A DNA stretch of 64,000 bases from Balneolaceae bacterium (GCA_020832415.1 JAFIES010000032.1:20568-84567); one strand, 5' to 3'; positions 44,744-54,947 are shown, counted from the first letter of the stretch. Made by a program: numbers and translations. Notes: generated from the sequence alone by a model not told the origin.

Positions 44744-46000
44744 ATGTCTGAAAATAAACGACGATTGCTGATTATCGGTACAGTATGGCCGGAACCGGGT
44801 TCTTCTGCAGCGGGCTTTCGTATGATGCAGCTCATTCAATTATTTCAGCAGGAGCGATGGCAAGTTATCTTCGCCTCATCTGCGGCTGAAAGTTCACACT
44901 CTGAAAACCTTACCAGCCTGGGTGTGGATAAAGAGATTATTGAACTGAACAGTTCTGGTTTTGATGAGTTTATAAAAAAAATCCAGCCTGATGCCGTACT
45001 ATTTGATCGGTTTATGACCGAAGAACAGTACGGCTGGCGGGTTGCTGAACATTGCCCGGATGCATTGAGAATTCTTGACACGGAAGATCTTCATTCATTG
45101 CGAAAAGAGAGACAACATGCCTGGAAACAGGGAAAGGATTTTCATCCAAATGACCTTCTCACTTCTGAAACGGCTTTCAGAGAGGTGGCATCCATTCACA
45201 GATGTGATTTATCTCTGATTATTTCAGAATATGAGATGGAGCTATTGCAAAATCAGCTCAAAACAGATGCTGATCTTTTAATCTGCACACCTTTTTTATT
45301 CGAACCGATTAAAGAGAGTGAACTTTCGGAACTTCCCGGGTTTAGTGCAAGGGAGCACTTCATCTCAATTGGTAATTTTTTGCATGAACCGAACCGGTCA
45401 GCTGTGCTTTGGCTGAAAAAAGAGATCTGGCCGATGATCAAAAAAAGAGTTCCGGATGCTGAGTTGCATATTTATGGAGCCTATCCATCACAAAAAGATT
45501 TTCAGCTTCATAGTGAGAAAGATGGATTCCTTGTTAAAGGAAGGGCAGAGTCTGCTCTTGAAGTAATCCGGAAGGCAAAAGTACTGCTTGCCCCGTTACA
45601 GTTTGGGGCGGGCCTGAAGGGCAAGCTGACCGACGCCATGCAAGCCGGTACTCCAAGTGTAACAACTCCCATTGGAGCGGAAGGGATGAATGGAGAATTA
45701 CCATGGCCCGGTTTTATTGAGCAGTCGGAAGAGAACTTTGCCAGCTCAGCGATCGAATTATATCAAAATGAACTGGTTTGGAAGGAATCGCAACTAAGGG
45801 GAGTGGATATCATCAATCAGAGATTCTCTGCCGGGTATCATGGAAAGCAGTTGATGGAAAGAATAAATGTAATCTTAAAAGATTTGGATCATCATCGGAT
45901 GAAAAACTTTACAGGCAGTATGTTGATGCATCATTCTCATGCCAGTACAAAGTTTATGTCGCGATGGATCGAGGAGAAGAATCGACATCGGGGGGAATAG
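44744..46000 (+). CDS. Glycosyltransferase, GT4/GT-B type
   Basis: A 418-residue GT-B protein. The N-terminal domain has RRLLIIGTVWPEPGSSAAGFRMMQLIQ. The C-terminal domain has FISIGNFLHEPNRSAVLWLKKEIWPMIKKRVPDAELHIYG and VLLAPLQFGAGLKGKLTDAMQAGTPSVTTPIGAEGM, the nucleotide-sugar-binding block typical of GT4. Substrate is unknown. I start at ATG 44744; the track begins one codon earlier at TTG. No polysaccharide cluster surrounds it. Confidence 0.85.
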   Translation: MSENKRRLLIIGTVWPEPGSSAAGFRMMQLIQLFQQERWQVIFASSAAESSHSENLTSLGVDKEIIELNSSGFDEFIKKIQPDAVLFDRFMTEEQYGWRVAEHCPDALRILDTEDLHSLRKERQHAWKQGKDFHPNDLLTSETAFREVASIHRCDLSLIISEYEMELLQNQLKTDADLLICTPFLFEPIKESELSELPGFSAREHFISIGNFLHEPNRSAVLWLKKEIWPMIKKRVPDAELHIYGAYPSQKDFQLHSEKDGFLVKGRAESALEVIRKAKVLLAPLQFGAGLKGKLTDAMQAGTPSVTTPIGAEGMNGELPWPGFIEQSEENFASSAIELYQNELVWKESQLRGVDIINQRFSAGYHGKQLMERINVILKDLDHHRMKNFTGSMLMHHSHASTKFMSRWIEEKNRHRGE

Positions 46001-46010
46001 TAAATCCCAA

Positions 46011-46045
46011 AAAAAAATGGCACAAACAGGACGTTTGCGCCATTT
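46011..46045. terminator. Bidirectional terminator between convergent genes
   Basis: Stem AAATGGC-A-CAAAC / GTTTG-C-GCCATTT (46015-46027 and 46033-46045) with an AGGAC loop. The long A run before it gives a U run on the minus strand, ending the M28 peptidase transcript. It also follows the glycosyltransferase. Confidence 0.85.
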
Positions 46046-46069
46046 ATTGAGTCTGTTTTAAACCGTTGG

Positions 46070-47629
46070 TTAGTTTAAACCACCGCTTCTGTTAGGTGAA
46101 CGCATAGGCGGCCAGTCCATCTGCTGGCCGGTGCGTGGATTAACCGGCATCACACGCTTGTCACGCGGAGTGGTTTCGGGATCTTCACTTGCCATATATG
46201 CAAGTGTTGCAATCAGAATTACATTATTGCGAAGATCATCAAAAACGATCTTATCGTAGGTGTCGCGATTGGTATGCCAGGTGTAGTTCCAGTAGCTCCA
46301 GTTGAGCGATCTCAGCACAAATCCGGGTGCGCCGGCTGCAACGAATGATGCATGATCGGTACCGCCGCCACTTGGCATTCCCGGAAAGGTGGTTTCGATG
46401 TGGCCGCGTACATCCTGAGGCACTACAGAGAGCCATCGGGTAAAGTAGTCGTACGAGTGGAGGAAACCCTGTCCGTTGATATCAATTACCCGGCCGGTTC
46501 CATTGTCCTGATTCAGCAATACCTGCAGGCCATCTACAATTTCAGGGTTATCTTCAACAAATGCTCGTGAGCCATTCAGGCCTTGCTCTTCACTTCCCCA
46601 GAGTCCCACCAAAATGGTTCGTTTTGGGTTTGGATAGACTTCTTTCAGAATTCTGGCTACTTCCATCATGGTAATGGATCCGGTTCCGTTATCGGTGGCT
46701 CCTGTTCCGGCATCCCATGAATCGTAATGGGCGGATAGAATCACATACTCATCCGGTTTTTCGGTTCCGGGTATTTCAGCGATGGTGTTAAATGTAGGAA
46801 CGGCACCATGCTCGGTTGATTCTGCCCGAACACGGATTACCGGATCGTGCCCATTTTCCACAAGCCTGAAGAGCATCCCATAATCCTCAAGTAGGATATC
46901 GATTGTGGGGATGGTTTCTGTGTTTGCGCCAAACACTTTGTTCGTGCCAAAACCTTGACTCCAGTTCGACATGATGATACCAACTGCACCGGCATCTTCC
47001 AGGGCTCTTACCAGTGAATTGTTGTTATGGCCGGTGTTGGCAATTCGCTGTCTCCATGCGTTGGTGGCTTCGTCTCGTTTTTGAGTAATTCTTTCGATTG
47101 ACTCTTCCGTGGCAAACTCTTCCCAGTTATACATAGGCCGGCCGGTGGGCTGATGCATTGAGATCATCACAAATTTGCCCTCAACATTTGGCAGCCAGCC
47201 GGCAAATTCGTCGGGATTTTCAACATCAGGGATGATTACCAACCCCGCTTCCACACCACCTTCCGGGGTAGGCGGGCTCCAGGCAAGCTGCATCGCTTCA
47301 AGAGTTACCACACGCGGCTCAATCATATCCACATGGGTTATTCCGCGTTCCCAGCCGCGCCATTCGCCAAACTGTTCGTTACGGGCTTCAATTCCCCAGT
47401 TTTGGAATGTTTCAACGGCCCAGTCGTGAGCGTGCTGCATTTGCGGGGTTCCTACAAGGCGGGGGCCGATTACATCCATCATGTAATGGCCAAGTTCTTC
47501 GAGATGAGAGTTTTCGGTAGCCTGCTGTACAATTTTGTCAACAACTTCGTCGTGGCTTTGTGCAACAGAGGTTGCAACGGAGCCGGAGAAGATAAAACAG
47601 AATAGCAGAAGAGTAATCGTTTTTCGCAT
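46070..47629 (-). CDS. M28-family metallopeptidase (exported aminopeptidase type)
   Basis: A 519-residue protein with signal peptide (TLLLFCFIFSGSVATSVAQ). A PA-like insert lies at ~110-265. The di-zinc peptidase core has LSAHYDSWDAGTGATDNGTGS (His and bridging Asp), GLWGSEEQGLNGSRAF (catalytic Glu pair) and GGGTDHASFVAAGAPGF (final His). It should cleave N-terminal residues or peptides in the periplasm or outside. It stands alone, with a bidirectional terminator downstream. Confidence 0.93.
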   Translation of the reverse strand: MRKTITLLLFCFIFSGSVATSVAQSHDEVVDKIVQQATENSHLEELGHYMMDVIGPRLVGTPQMQHAHDWAVETFQNWGIEARNEQFGEWRGWERGITHVDMIEPRVVTLEAMQLAWSPPTPEGGVEAGLVIIPDVENPDEFAGWLPNVEGKFVMISMHQPTGRPMYNWEEFATEESIERITQKRDEATNAWRQRIANTGHNNNSLVRALEDAGAVGIIMSNWSQGFGTNKVFGANTETIPTIDILLEDYGMLFRLVENGHDPVIRVRAESTEHGAVPTFNTIAEIPGTEKPDEYVILSAHYDSWDAGTGATDNGTGSITMMEVARILKEVYPNPKRTILVGLWGSEEQGLNGSRAFVEDNPEIVDGLQVLLNQDNGTGRVIDINGQGFLHSYDYFTRWLSVVPQDVRGHIETTFPGMPSGGGTDHASFVAAGAPGFVLRSLNWSYWNYTWHTNRDTYDKIVFDDLRNNVILIATLAYMASEDPETTPRDKRVMPVNPRTGQQMDWPPMRSPNRSGGLN

Positions 47630-47753
47630 AAAGATCGGTTTGGTTTTTAGATTGGCGTCAATATATCAAACCGGCAGTAAAAGATTTGTGAAAAATGGTA
47701 AGTAGAAAATTGATTCAACTACTTAATCTATAGCTGAGTCTTAGCACTAATCA

Positions 47754-48905
47754 TCATTCCGAATAAGAATACTCATCAAGAATATCCTCTTCGGTAATCT
47801 GCCCAGGCCGGTAAATGGTTGGGGCGGGAATAATCTCCATCCCGGCAAGGCGATCGGGGTTCAGCTCCCGGTCGTTAATCACATCGCGAATGTAGATTCT
47901 CTTCACCTGATCGGGGTATCGCTCGCGAATGGTGCCGTACACCTCAGGATCGCGCTCGCCTGAATCGCCCACCATAATGAATTGTCTATCCGGGAAATGT
48001 TCGAAAATGGTTGATATCTGATCGATTTTCTGCTCGAACGTGAGGTTTTCGTTTGTAATGAACTCGAGCAGGTCTCGCCAGGAGCTGATGGTAAGCGGAT
48101 TTTTACGGGCACTTTTCATATGCAGTGAGCCAACAGGAAAGCCGGCTTTTTCGCCAAAAAGAAAATCACCCAACGGATTAAAGAGCTGCCAGGGAGAACC
48201 GGATACATAGTGAAATGCGGCATCTTCCCACTGGGCGTACATATCAGCCATAATTGGAGCTGCAGAATACTCTTTGAAGAAGGTATTTCGAACTACAATA
48301 CGGCCACCGGCAGGTATTTCAGTGATTTTTACGGTATCGTCAATATCAGAAATAACGGATAATCCTTCAGGCGGGATAAGCTGAATATGATTAGAACCGA
48401 CGTATCTGCCTGATGTTGCTTCTAACTCGATCCACCCATCAGTACGGTTATTTTCTTCAAATATTCTGTTTACAAGATCTACGGGTATTCTCAGCTCTCC
48501 TAGAATGAGGCCGTTTCGATCTGTTCTCGGAAATTCGCCCTTACTATCCATTACCCTGAAAATGTGTTCATCAGGATCACCCGGTAACCGAAATGTTACA
48601 GTTCTGCGGCTTTTGCTGTCGGCTACGATATCCCGCAGGCGCGATCGGAAAATGTTGATCTGCTCATCGGAGTAATCACTGGTAAGGTCGAGCATCCAGG
48701 TAACAAAACCCTGCATCCAGCGCCGTTTTTTATTCACCCAAACCCGCGTGGGTATTACCCATTCGTTTCCATCGAGGTAGCCGTAGGTGTTGTAGATGGT
48801 AATCTGCCGCCGCGGTTCATCCTCAGAAGGTTCCGAACGGGGCGAAGATGTCTGCATGTATCCATCAGCCATAAACAGAATGACGAGAAGCAGAGCAAAT
48901 TTCAT
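47754..48905 (-). CDS. App1-type phosphatidate phosphatase domain protein
   Basis: A 383-residue protein with a signal-like start (FALLLVILFMADGYMQ) and the App1 catalytic domain (DUF2183) in the C-terminal half: VISDIDDTVKITEI, the HAD DxDDT motif, then YAQWEDAAFHYVSGSPWQLF and FIMVGDSGERDPEVYG. It belongs to the HAD superfamily. Yeast App1 is a phosphatidate phosphatase, and bacterial substrates are unknown. It lies 84 nt after the CPBP gene in the same direction. Confidence 0.9.
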   Translation of the reverse strand: MKFALLLVILFMADGYMQTSSPRSEPSEDEPRRQITIYNTYGYLDGNEWVIPTRVWVNKKRRWMQGFVTWMLDLTSDYSDEQINIFRSRLRDIVADSKSRRTVTFRLPGDPDEHIFRVMDSKGEFPRTDRNGLILGELRIPVDLVNRIFEENNRTDGWIELEATSGRYVGSNHIQLIPPEGLSVISDIDDTVKITEIPAGGRIVVRNTFFKEYSAAPIMADMYAQWEDAAFHYVSGSPWQLFNPLGDFLFGEKAGFPVGSLHMKSARKNPLTISSWRDLLEFITNENLTFEQKIDQISTIFEHFPDRQFIMVGDSGERDPEVYGTIRERYPDQVKRIYIRDVINDRELNPDRLAGMEIIPAPTIYRPGQITEEDILDEYSYSE

Positions 48906-48989
48906 GGTTTGGAAACAGAAATTGTTTTAGTGGGACTGTCTTATAGATAAACGGGTTGAATCAGAACTTTAATACACAAAAATATAGGT

Positions 48990-49613
48990 TTAGCGATGCG
49001 ATATCTCAAATTCAGATTTATGAGTCTCTTTCGAAAGTTTGTAGAGAACAACAAAATCGTACACTGCATGAGCAGCCATTGCAGCCACAACTCCATACTG
49101 AATGTAGAGTAGGCCGAGAAGCACACTCAGCAGGAAAGTGAAAAGTGTAAAGATTGCCTGAGGCACAGAACCGAATTTTATGTAGCCGTGAATTGCGATA
49201 AAGAGAACAGAGGTGATCCAGATTCCAAGTATCGGCTGAATTGCAGCCCGGAAAAGTACCTCTTCTGTAATACCCGCAATCAATGAAACGATTACTACCT
49301 GAAATGGAGATAAATCGAGCTCTTTTACCTGCTTCATGATGGCATACTCATCAACAGCGGCACGAAGCTTGGGCTGCTTCATCATAAGAATTCCAATCCA
49401 TCCAAAAAGCAAGCCCGCAATTGAACCGGCAGTGATTTGAAACCACCATTCTGAGCCTCGGCTCAATACCTCCACGAAAGATTCATCCTGAAAGAAGTAA
49501 ATAAGGATGGCTCCCAATCCAACCCATGCAATCCCTGAAACGATGGAGAGAAGTACAATATCAGGATTTTTTGATTTTTGCCCGGGTGTATCGTTTTGCT
49601 CTGTAGAATCCAT
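48990..49613 (-). CDS. CPBP family intramembrane metalloprotease
   Basis: A 207-residue multi-pass membrane protein with about six helices. The CPBP/CAAX-protease site is visible as GITEEVLFRAAIQPILGIW (EExxxR-type motif), then FIAIHGYIKFGS and AAHAVYDFVVL with the metal-ligand His residues. The family cleaves within membranes or processes peptides, and its substrate is unknown here. A MITE-like element lies directly upstream (49625-49828). Confidence 0.87.
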   Translation of the reverse strand: MDSTEQNDTPGQKSKNPDIVLLSIVSGIAWVGLGAILIYFFQDESFVEVLSRGSEWWFQITAGSIAGLLFGWIGILMMKQPKLRAAVDEYAIMKQVKELDLSPFQVVIVSLIAGITEEVLFRAAIQPILGIWITSVLFIAIHGYIKFGSVPQAIFTLFTFLLSVLLGLLYIQYGVVAAMAAHAVYDFVVLYKLSKETHKSEFEISHR

Positions 49614-49624
49614 TGAACACAGTT

Positions 49625-49828
49625 AACGTGAGTTCGATATAAGAATTTGGAAAAAGTGTCTCCCCTCCTTCATAAGGAGGGGCCGGGGGTGGTTACAGTA
49701 CTTTGAGTAGGACTTCAAAGTTGATAATTTAGTTCATAAACTGGTTTAAACCACCCCTAAATCCCCTCCTTGAAAAGGAGGGGACTTTTTGATTGTCAAA
49801 TTCAAAGAATTTATGTCGAACTCACGTT
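49625..49828. mobile_element. MITE-like element, 204 bp, with terminal inverted repeats
   Basis: The ends AACGTGAGTTCGATATAA (49625-49642) and TTATGTCGAACTCACGTT (49811-49828) are inverted copies matching at 17 of 18 positions. GTT flanks each end (49622-49624 and 49829-49831), a possible 3-bp target duplication. Inside are two copies of a CCCCTCCTT/AAGGAGGGG hairpin and an internal GGTGGTT / AACCACC repeat. No transposase is encoded, so it would need a helper in trans. Confidence 0.75.
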
Positions 49829-49944
49829 GTTAATAAATCGAAATCGAAAAGATACAAGATGTACTATATCAATGTGAAGTTTTGTTCTGCAGAAACAGAT
49901 TATTCAAAAGTTCAAAGCTGATAGGAGGGGAGGTTAAACAGATT

Positions 49945-49973
49945 CGAAGAGTGCAGAAACTCCGCACTCTTCG
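49945..49973 (-). terminator. Hairpin after the membrane-protein gene
   Basis: A perfect 10-bp stem, CGAAGAGTGC / GCACTCTTCG (49945-49954 and 49964-49973), lies just past the stop of the minus-strand membrane-protein gene. The T run is weak. Confidence 0.55.
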
Positions 49974-49982
49974 GATTGACTG

Positions 49983-50555
49983 TTATTTTTTAGTGTTGTT
50001 TGCGATAGCTGCTATCGCACGGAACTGTTCTGAAAGAAAGCGTGAAGCTATCAAAGTTAAAAAACCGTAGACAGGCATCAAAAAGATTGCAAGAAAACCG
50101 GTTCCTAAAAAGCCGATACCCAACATCTGAGTAAAGAATCGGGCTTCATCACCAAGGAATAGTGTGGTAATCAAAGCTGTGCCAAAACCAACAATGGCAA
50201 TGTAGGTTCCCAGCCACTCTCCAAATGTCTGGATGAAATGAGAAAATACCGGCGTGGCAACAAACTCATCACCATCTATGGATACCACGGTAATTTTTTC
50301 GCGGCGATCCCACCAGATTTGAAAACTAACCCATCCTGCAAAAGCGATAATGATCCATGTGAACAGAAACACAAAGATAAATTTAGCTCCTGCATCAAAG
50401 ATGTTGTTGTCGATAGCGAGATAGAGTACATATAGCGGGAAAATAAGATTGAGAGCTCCAAGAATCATATAAAGCCAGCTGAATGGCTCTTTGTAGATTT
50501 TGCCTTTGTCGATGTAAGAAAGGTATGGCTGAATGAAATTAAAGAAGGTATCCAT
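49983..50555 (-). CDS. Multi-pass membrane protein of unknown function
   Basis: A protein of ~190 residues with about four membrane helices (SWLYMILGALNLIFPLYVLYL, FIFVFLFTWIIIAFAGWVSFQIW, WLGTYIAIVGFGTALITTLFL and MLGIGFLGTGFLAIFLMPVYGF) and soluble loops. No catalytic motif is seen and I cannot assign a family with confidence; a Yip1-like or small DUF family is possible. I start at MDTFFNFIQPYL (50553-50555), because the 18 residues before it in the track form look unnatural (MCTCPADNSTTQTS). Confidence 0.6.
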   Translation of the reverse strand: MDTFFNFIQPYLSYIDKGKIYKEPFSWLYMILGALNLIFPLYVLYLAIDNNIFDAGAKFIFVFLFTWIIIAFAGWVSFQIWWDRREKITVVSIDGDEFVATPVFSHFIQTFGEWLGTYIAIVGFGTALITTLFLGDEARFFTQMLGIGFLGTGFLAIFLMPVYGFLTLIASRFLSEQFRAIAAIANNTKK

Positions 50556-50840
50556 AAACAATATCGGTGAAGTTTGAGTTGTTGAGTTATCGGCCGGGCA
50601 GGTACACAATAAGCCGGTTAACTTAATAACGAAAAGTGAATATAGTTTGGCTCAAATAACTCGAATAGATTAAAATTAAATTATTGCTATACAATCGATT
50701 AATTATTTACATCGGGAAAAATTTTATTCGTTACTTGAAGCACCCGTAATAATTGGTGATTCTTCTTATTTTGAAATTGATTCAAACGCATTCAAGCATC
50801 GAGTGGGCGTATTTTTAGTTTTTAATTCAAAACCAGGCAC

Positions 50841-53678
50841 ATGAAAAAAGTATTTACTGTTGCAGCCCTGCTTCTTATTCAGGGCATATCTTTTGGGCAT
50901 ATTTATTCACAGCAATTAAACGGGGTTGATGGCGCTTCTGCACATTGGGTATCCGCTGATTATCTGATTTGGGATGTAAGTGATGATGCACACCGTGTTG
51001 AGCTGCGTTATAGCACTGATACTGAAATAATCATTGAGAATGGTGCGATCATAGGCGGTACTGCAATTGAGCTTGATCAGCGAGTTGAACTGCCTGATGA
51101 TATTGCATCAGCATTCCGCCATATTGCAGATCGTCCAGCCTTTTCTGTAAGTGTTGAAACTGATAGAATTTTTCAAATAATAAAAGGTCAAATTATTGCT
51201 GCAGAGTACGATAGTGATGATCATTTGATCTCAGCAACGAGGGTCCAGTTTCCCGGAGTAATTGACGATCTTTTTGGGTATGAAGGTGAATTAGGGCCGA
51301 TTTATAAAGACAATAAAATTCAATTAAAATTATGGGCACCAACAGCTAAAAATGTTAAGTTAGAACTATTTGATAGTGAGAAAAAGCTGATTGAACAGCT
51401 GGAAGCTGATTCTCCGGCAGCAAAGAGTGGTGTTTGGCAATTTTCAGGCACGTATGACTGGGACCGGAAATATTACAGGTTTCTGGTTGATGTATATCAT
51501 CCGGTAAGTGGCAGGTTTCATCAGTTCTCAGTTACGGATCCTTACTCTGTCAGCCTATCCGTGGACAGCCATTTCAGTCAGTTTATTGATCTTGATTCTG
51601 CAGATCTTAAACCGGAAGGCTGGGATGAACTGGTAAAGATGCAGCTGAACCCTGTTGACCTCACTATATACGAAGCTCATGTACGCGACTTCAGTATCTG
51701 GGATGAATCGGTTCCCGAAAAGTACCGTGGCAAGTACAGTGCCTTTACGCTGAATGGGGAGAATGGAAAAGAATTGAGTGACGGGATGCGGCATCTTACG
51801 GAGTTATCAGATGCGGGGTTAACACATCTACATCTTCTGCCTATTAATGATATTGCTACAGTAATTGAAGACACCACAAAGCGGGTGGATCTCCATCACC
51901 CATACAGCCGTATTTGCGATTTCATTAAAGACGATCGCCTGCAGGAGTTTTGTGATGAATATCAGGAAACTCCGATTCGGCAGGTTTTTGAGGTTCTCGT
52001 TGAGCAAAACCCGATTACGGATGAAATTCAAAAACCCTATAGTCTGCCGGGCAGAATGGAAGGGCTTGCGATACTCGATGGCTTCAACTGGGGGTACGAT
52101 CCGTTTCACTTTAATGTACCCGAGGGCAGTTACTCAACAGAGCCGGATGGGCCACAGCGAATACTGGAAGTTCGCGAAATGGTAAAATCGCTTTACGAAA
52201 TCGGGCTGCACACAGTTATTGATGTAGTCTACAATCATACCTTTGCATCCGGTCCTGATTCACGTTTTTCAGTGCTGGATAAAATTGTGCCCGGCTATTA
52301 CCATCGATATGATCCCGATTCGGGTGAAATTGAAACATCAACCTGCTGCGATAACACCGCTGCCGAGCATAAAATGATGGAAAAACTGCTGATAGATTCA
52401 GTGGTTCTATGGGCAAAGCAGTACAAGATTGATTCATTTCGGTTCGATCTGATGGGGCATCATCCGCGCTATGTAATGGAGAATCTGCGTGATTCATTGG
52501 CAGCACTCACTACCGAAGAGCACGGCGTGGACGGTGCCAATCTCTATCTTTATGGAGAAGGATGGAATTTTGGTGAGGTAGCAGATAACCGCATTTTTGA
52601 ACAAGCCAGCCAGTTTAATATGGGCGGAACCGGTATCGGTAATTTCAATGATCGTTTGAGGGATGGTATTCGCGGGGGAAATTACTCCTGGGATGGGCCC
52701 AACCAGGGGTTCACAAGTGGACAGTATCTCTTTCCGAACGAGCGTGCTGATGAAGATCCGGGTCGGCGTCTTGAGATTTTACTGAGTCAGGCCGATCGGA
52801 TTCGGGTTGGCATGGCAGGGAATCTGGCCAATTACCCCTACACAAATCGATATGGAGAGCGAGTAACCGGCGAAAACGAATATATTGGTTATGCTTTGCT
52901 GCCCCAGGAGACAGTGAATTACATCGACAAACATGATAATGAAACACTTTGGGATAACACACAAACCAAGCTGCCGGCAGATCTGGATATGGAGTCACGG
53001 GTGAGAATCCATACCCTGAGCAATGCGATGATTAACTTTAGCCAGGGTATTCCATTCTACCAGATGGGAACCGATATTCTTCGCTCAAAGTCGATGGATC
53101 GAAACAGTTTTGATTCGGGCGACTGGTACAATGCTGTTGATTTTACGCTGGAGAACCATAAATGGGCAAACGGCCTGCCGCCCGCATGGGATAACGAAAA
53201 TCTTTGGGGAGATATGGAAGAGTTCATGTCGAACCCGGTGATATCGGTTGAAAAAGAGCATATGGAATTTTCAAACCGGCTCTTCAGGGAACAGCTCGAA
53301 ATCAGATACAGCTCACCGCTTTTCAGGCTGGATACGGCTTTTGCAATCAACACTCGTGTTATGTTCCATAATGTGGGCCCGAATCAAATTCCCGGAATAA
53401 TTGCAATGTCTCTGTCTGATGGGATATGTGCCGGTGAACCGATAGATGATGAATTGGATGGCATACTGATTGTTTACAATGCTGATATTGAAACTCGAAC
53501 CATACAGCTCCCCGGATTTAATAATCTTGAGCTGCATCCGGTACAGCAGCGCGGAACAGATCAAAGGGCTTTAGAGGCATCAGCGGAGAATGGTGAAATA
53601 ACTGTGCCGCCGCTGAGTTATGCTGTTTTCATCCAGAAAAATAACAAAACACAAGGCAGCTTCCCCTGCAATCTATAG
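50841..53678 (+). CDS. Pullulanase-type glycoside hydrolase (GH13)
   Basis: A 945-residue secreted enzyme (signal KVFTVAALLLIQGISFGHIYS). A CBM48-like domain lies near residues 155-235 (IQLKLWAPTAKNVKLELFD), and the GH13 barrel from ~270. Conserved regions include TVIDVVYNHT, FRFDLMGHH (nucleophile D536), YLYGEGWNFGE (acid/base E573) and YIDKHDNETLWD. The Y-x-W-G-Y-D pattern (NWGYDPFHFN) is the pullulanase/debranching marker, so alpha-1,6 cleavage of starch or glycogen-like glucan is expected. It is a stand-alone gene with no SusCD pair nearby. Confidence 0.92.
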   Translation: MKKVFTVAALLLIQGISFGHIYSQQLNGVDGASAHWVSADYLIWDVSDDAHRVELRYSTDTEIIIENGAIIGGTAIELDQRVELPDDIASAFRHIADRPAFSVSVETDRIFQIIKGQIIAAEYDSDDHLISATRVQFPGVIDDLFGYEGELGPIYKDNKIQLKLWAPTAKNVKLELFDSEKKLIEQLEADSPAAKSGVWQFSGTYDWDRKYYRFLVDVYHPVSGRFHQFSVTDPYSVSLSVDSHFSQFIDLDSADLKPEGWDELVKMQLNPVDLTIYEAHVRDFSIWDESVPEKYRGKYSAFTLNGENGKELSDGMRHLTELSDAGLTHLHLLPINDIATVIEDTTKRVDLHHPYSRICDFIKDDRLQEFCDEYQETPIRQVFEVLVEQNPITDEIQKPYSLPGRMEGLAILDGFNWGYDPFHFNVPEGSYSTEPDGPQRILEVREMVKSLYEIGLHTVIDVVYNHTFASGPDSRFSVLDKIVPGYYHRYDPDSGEIETSTCCDNTAAEHKMMEKLLIDSVVLWAKQYKIDSFRFDLMGHHPRYVMENLRDSLAALTTEEHGVDGANLYLYGEGWNFGEVADNRIFEQASQFNMGGTGIGNFNDRLRDGIRGGNYSWDGPNQGFTSGQYLFPNERADEDPGRRLEILLSQADRIRVGMAGNLANYPYTNRYGERVTGENEYIGYALLPQETVNYIDKHDNETLWDNTQTKLPADLDMESRVRIHTLSNAMINFSQGIPFYQMGTDILRSKSMDRNSFDSGDWYNAVDFTLENHKWANGLPPAWDNENLWGDMEEFMSNPVISVEKEHMEFSNRLFREQLEIRYSSPLFRLDTAFAINTRVMFHNVGPNQIPGIIAMSLSDGICAGEPIDDELDGILIVYNADIETRTIQLPGFNNLELHPVQQRGTDQRALEASAENGEITVPPLSYAVFIQKNNKTQGSFPCNL

Positions 53679-53793
53679 GTACTGAAAGCGTACATTTAAC
53701 AATTTGATACATAAAAAATGTCAATATTGGGAAGTTAGTTACGGTTTAAAGCTTCGATCATACCATGTACAAATTTGAGCACGTTCTCAATTT

Positions 53794-54944
53794 ATGAAAG
53801 CTCTGAAATATCTGATCATTTTTATTCTTTTGGCTGTGCCACTTTTCTTGTGGGGTTCGGGTTATTTTAACAATTCTGAATCAGCTCTACCGCCACTTCA
53901 TACCGAAACCGTTGACACGGGAGAGGTATCACAACGTGTTGTTGCTCATGGTTCGCTTCAGCCGGTTCAAAAAGTTACTGTTGGCAGCCAGGTGAGCGGC
54001 ATCATCAATGAACTGTTTGTTGATTTTAACAGTATGGTTACCAGGGGGCAGGTGATTGCACAAATCGATCCGTCAACATTTGAGGCAGAAGTAAGTTCAG
54101 CCCAGGCAGAACTTGAATCAGCCGAAGCGGGACTGGAACTCGCACGGATGCAGTGGCAGCGTGTTCAGGAACTAAGGGAACGGCAATTTCTCTCACCACA
54201 GGAAGCTGAACAGGCAAGTGCAACCCTGAGGCAGGCAGAAGCCCAGGTGAGAGTTCGTCGCCATGCCCTTGAGCGTGCACAGCGTGAGCTCGACAGAACC
54301 ACCATCACATCCCCAACAGATGGTATGGTAATATCACGTGATGTAGATGTTGGCCAGACGGTTGCTGCCAGTTTAAGTGCGCCAATACTTTTGAAATTGC
54401 TGCTGATTTAAGCCAGATGCAGATCCACGCCAATGTTTCAGAAGCAGATATTGGCACGGTGATAGAAGGCCAGCTTGTAGAATTTCAGGTGGATGCATAC
54501 AGGGGACGCATATTTCCCGGTGAAGTTGTGCAGGTGAGAAATGCCCCTCAAATGGAGGATAATGTGGTTCATTACGAAACCATTATTGCCGTAAATAATG
54601 ATGAACGTTTATTGAAACCGGGAATGACGGCAGAAGTCTCTATTATTACAGCACAGCGCCATGATGTGGTACGGGCAAGAAATACGGCACTACGGGCACG
54701 ACTTCCTGATTCCATCCGTCCGGAAGATCCGCCATCTGAAGAGGGAATGGAGGGCCGCGTCTATTTAATAGATGGTGAACGGCTTGTGGCAAAACGTGTG
54801 AAAACCGGATTGAGTGATGGTGTTTATACAGAAATTGTTGAAGGTCTTGAACCGGGAGATGAACTTGCTGTAGGGCTCTCACTGAGAGCCGGCGGGGAAG
54901 AGGAGCGTAGAAGTCTGTTTAGCGGAAGCCAGGCACAATACTGA
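53794..54944 (+). pseudogene. MacA-type efflux periplasmic adaptor, interrupted by a frameshift
   Basis: Two ORFs, 53794-54411 and 54417-54944, are the halves of one adaptor. The first holds the signal/anchor, barrel-sandwich and coiled-coil hairpin (~60-170, VGSQVSGIINELFVDF, ITSPTDGMVISRDVDVGQTV) and ends SAPILLKLLLI. Reading one base out from 54388 gives TFEIAADLSQMQIHANVSEADIG, the normal continuation. The cause is probably loss of one T in the run CTTTTGAA at 54388-54395. The second half holds the beta-barrel and membrane-proximal parts (VEFQVDAYRGRIFPGEVVQVRN). Real mutation, assembly error and programmed frameshift cannot be told apart here. The downstream ATPase and permease genes are intact. 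Confidence 0.8.
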
Positions 54945-54947
54945 AAT

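Noticed and set aside
54411-54417. Treating 53794-54411 and 54417-54944 as two separate genes
   Set aside because: Together they make one complete adaptor when the frame is shifted by one base; neither half is a known protein alone.
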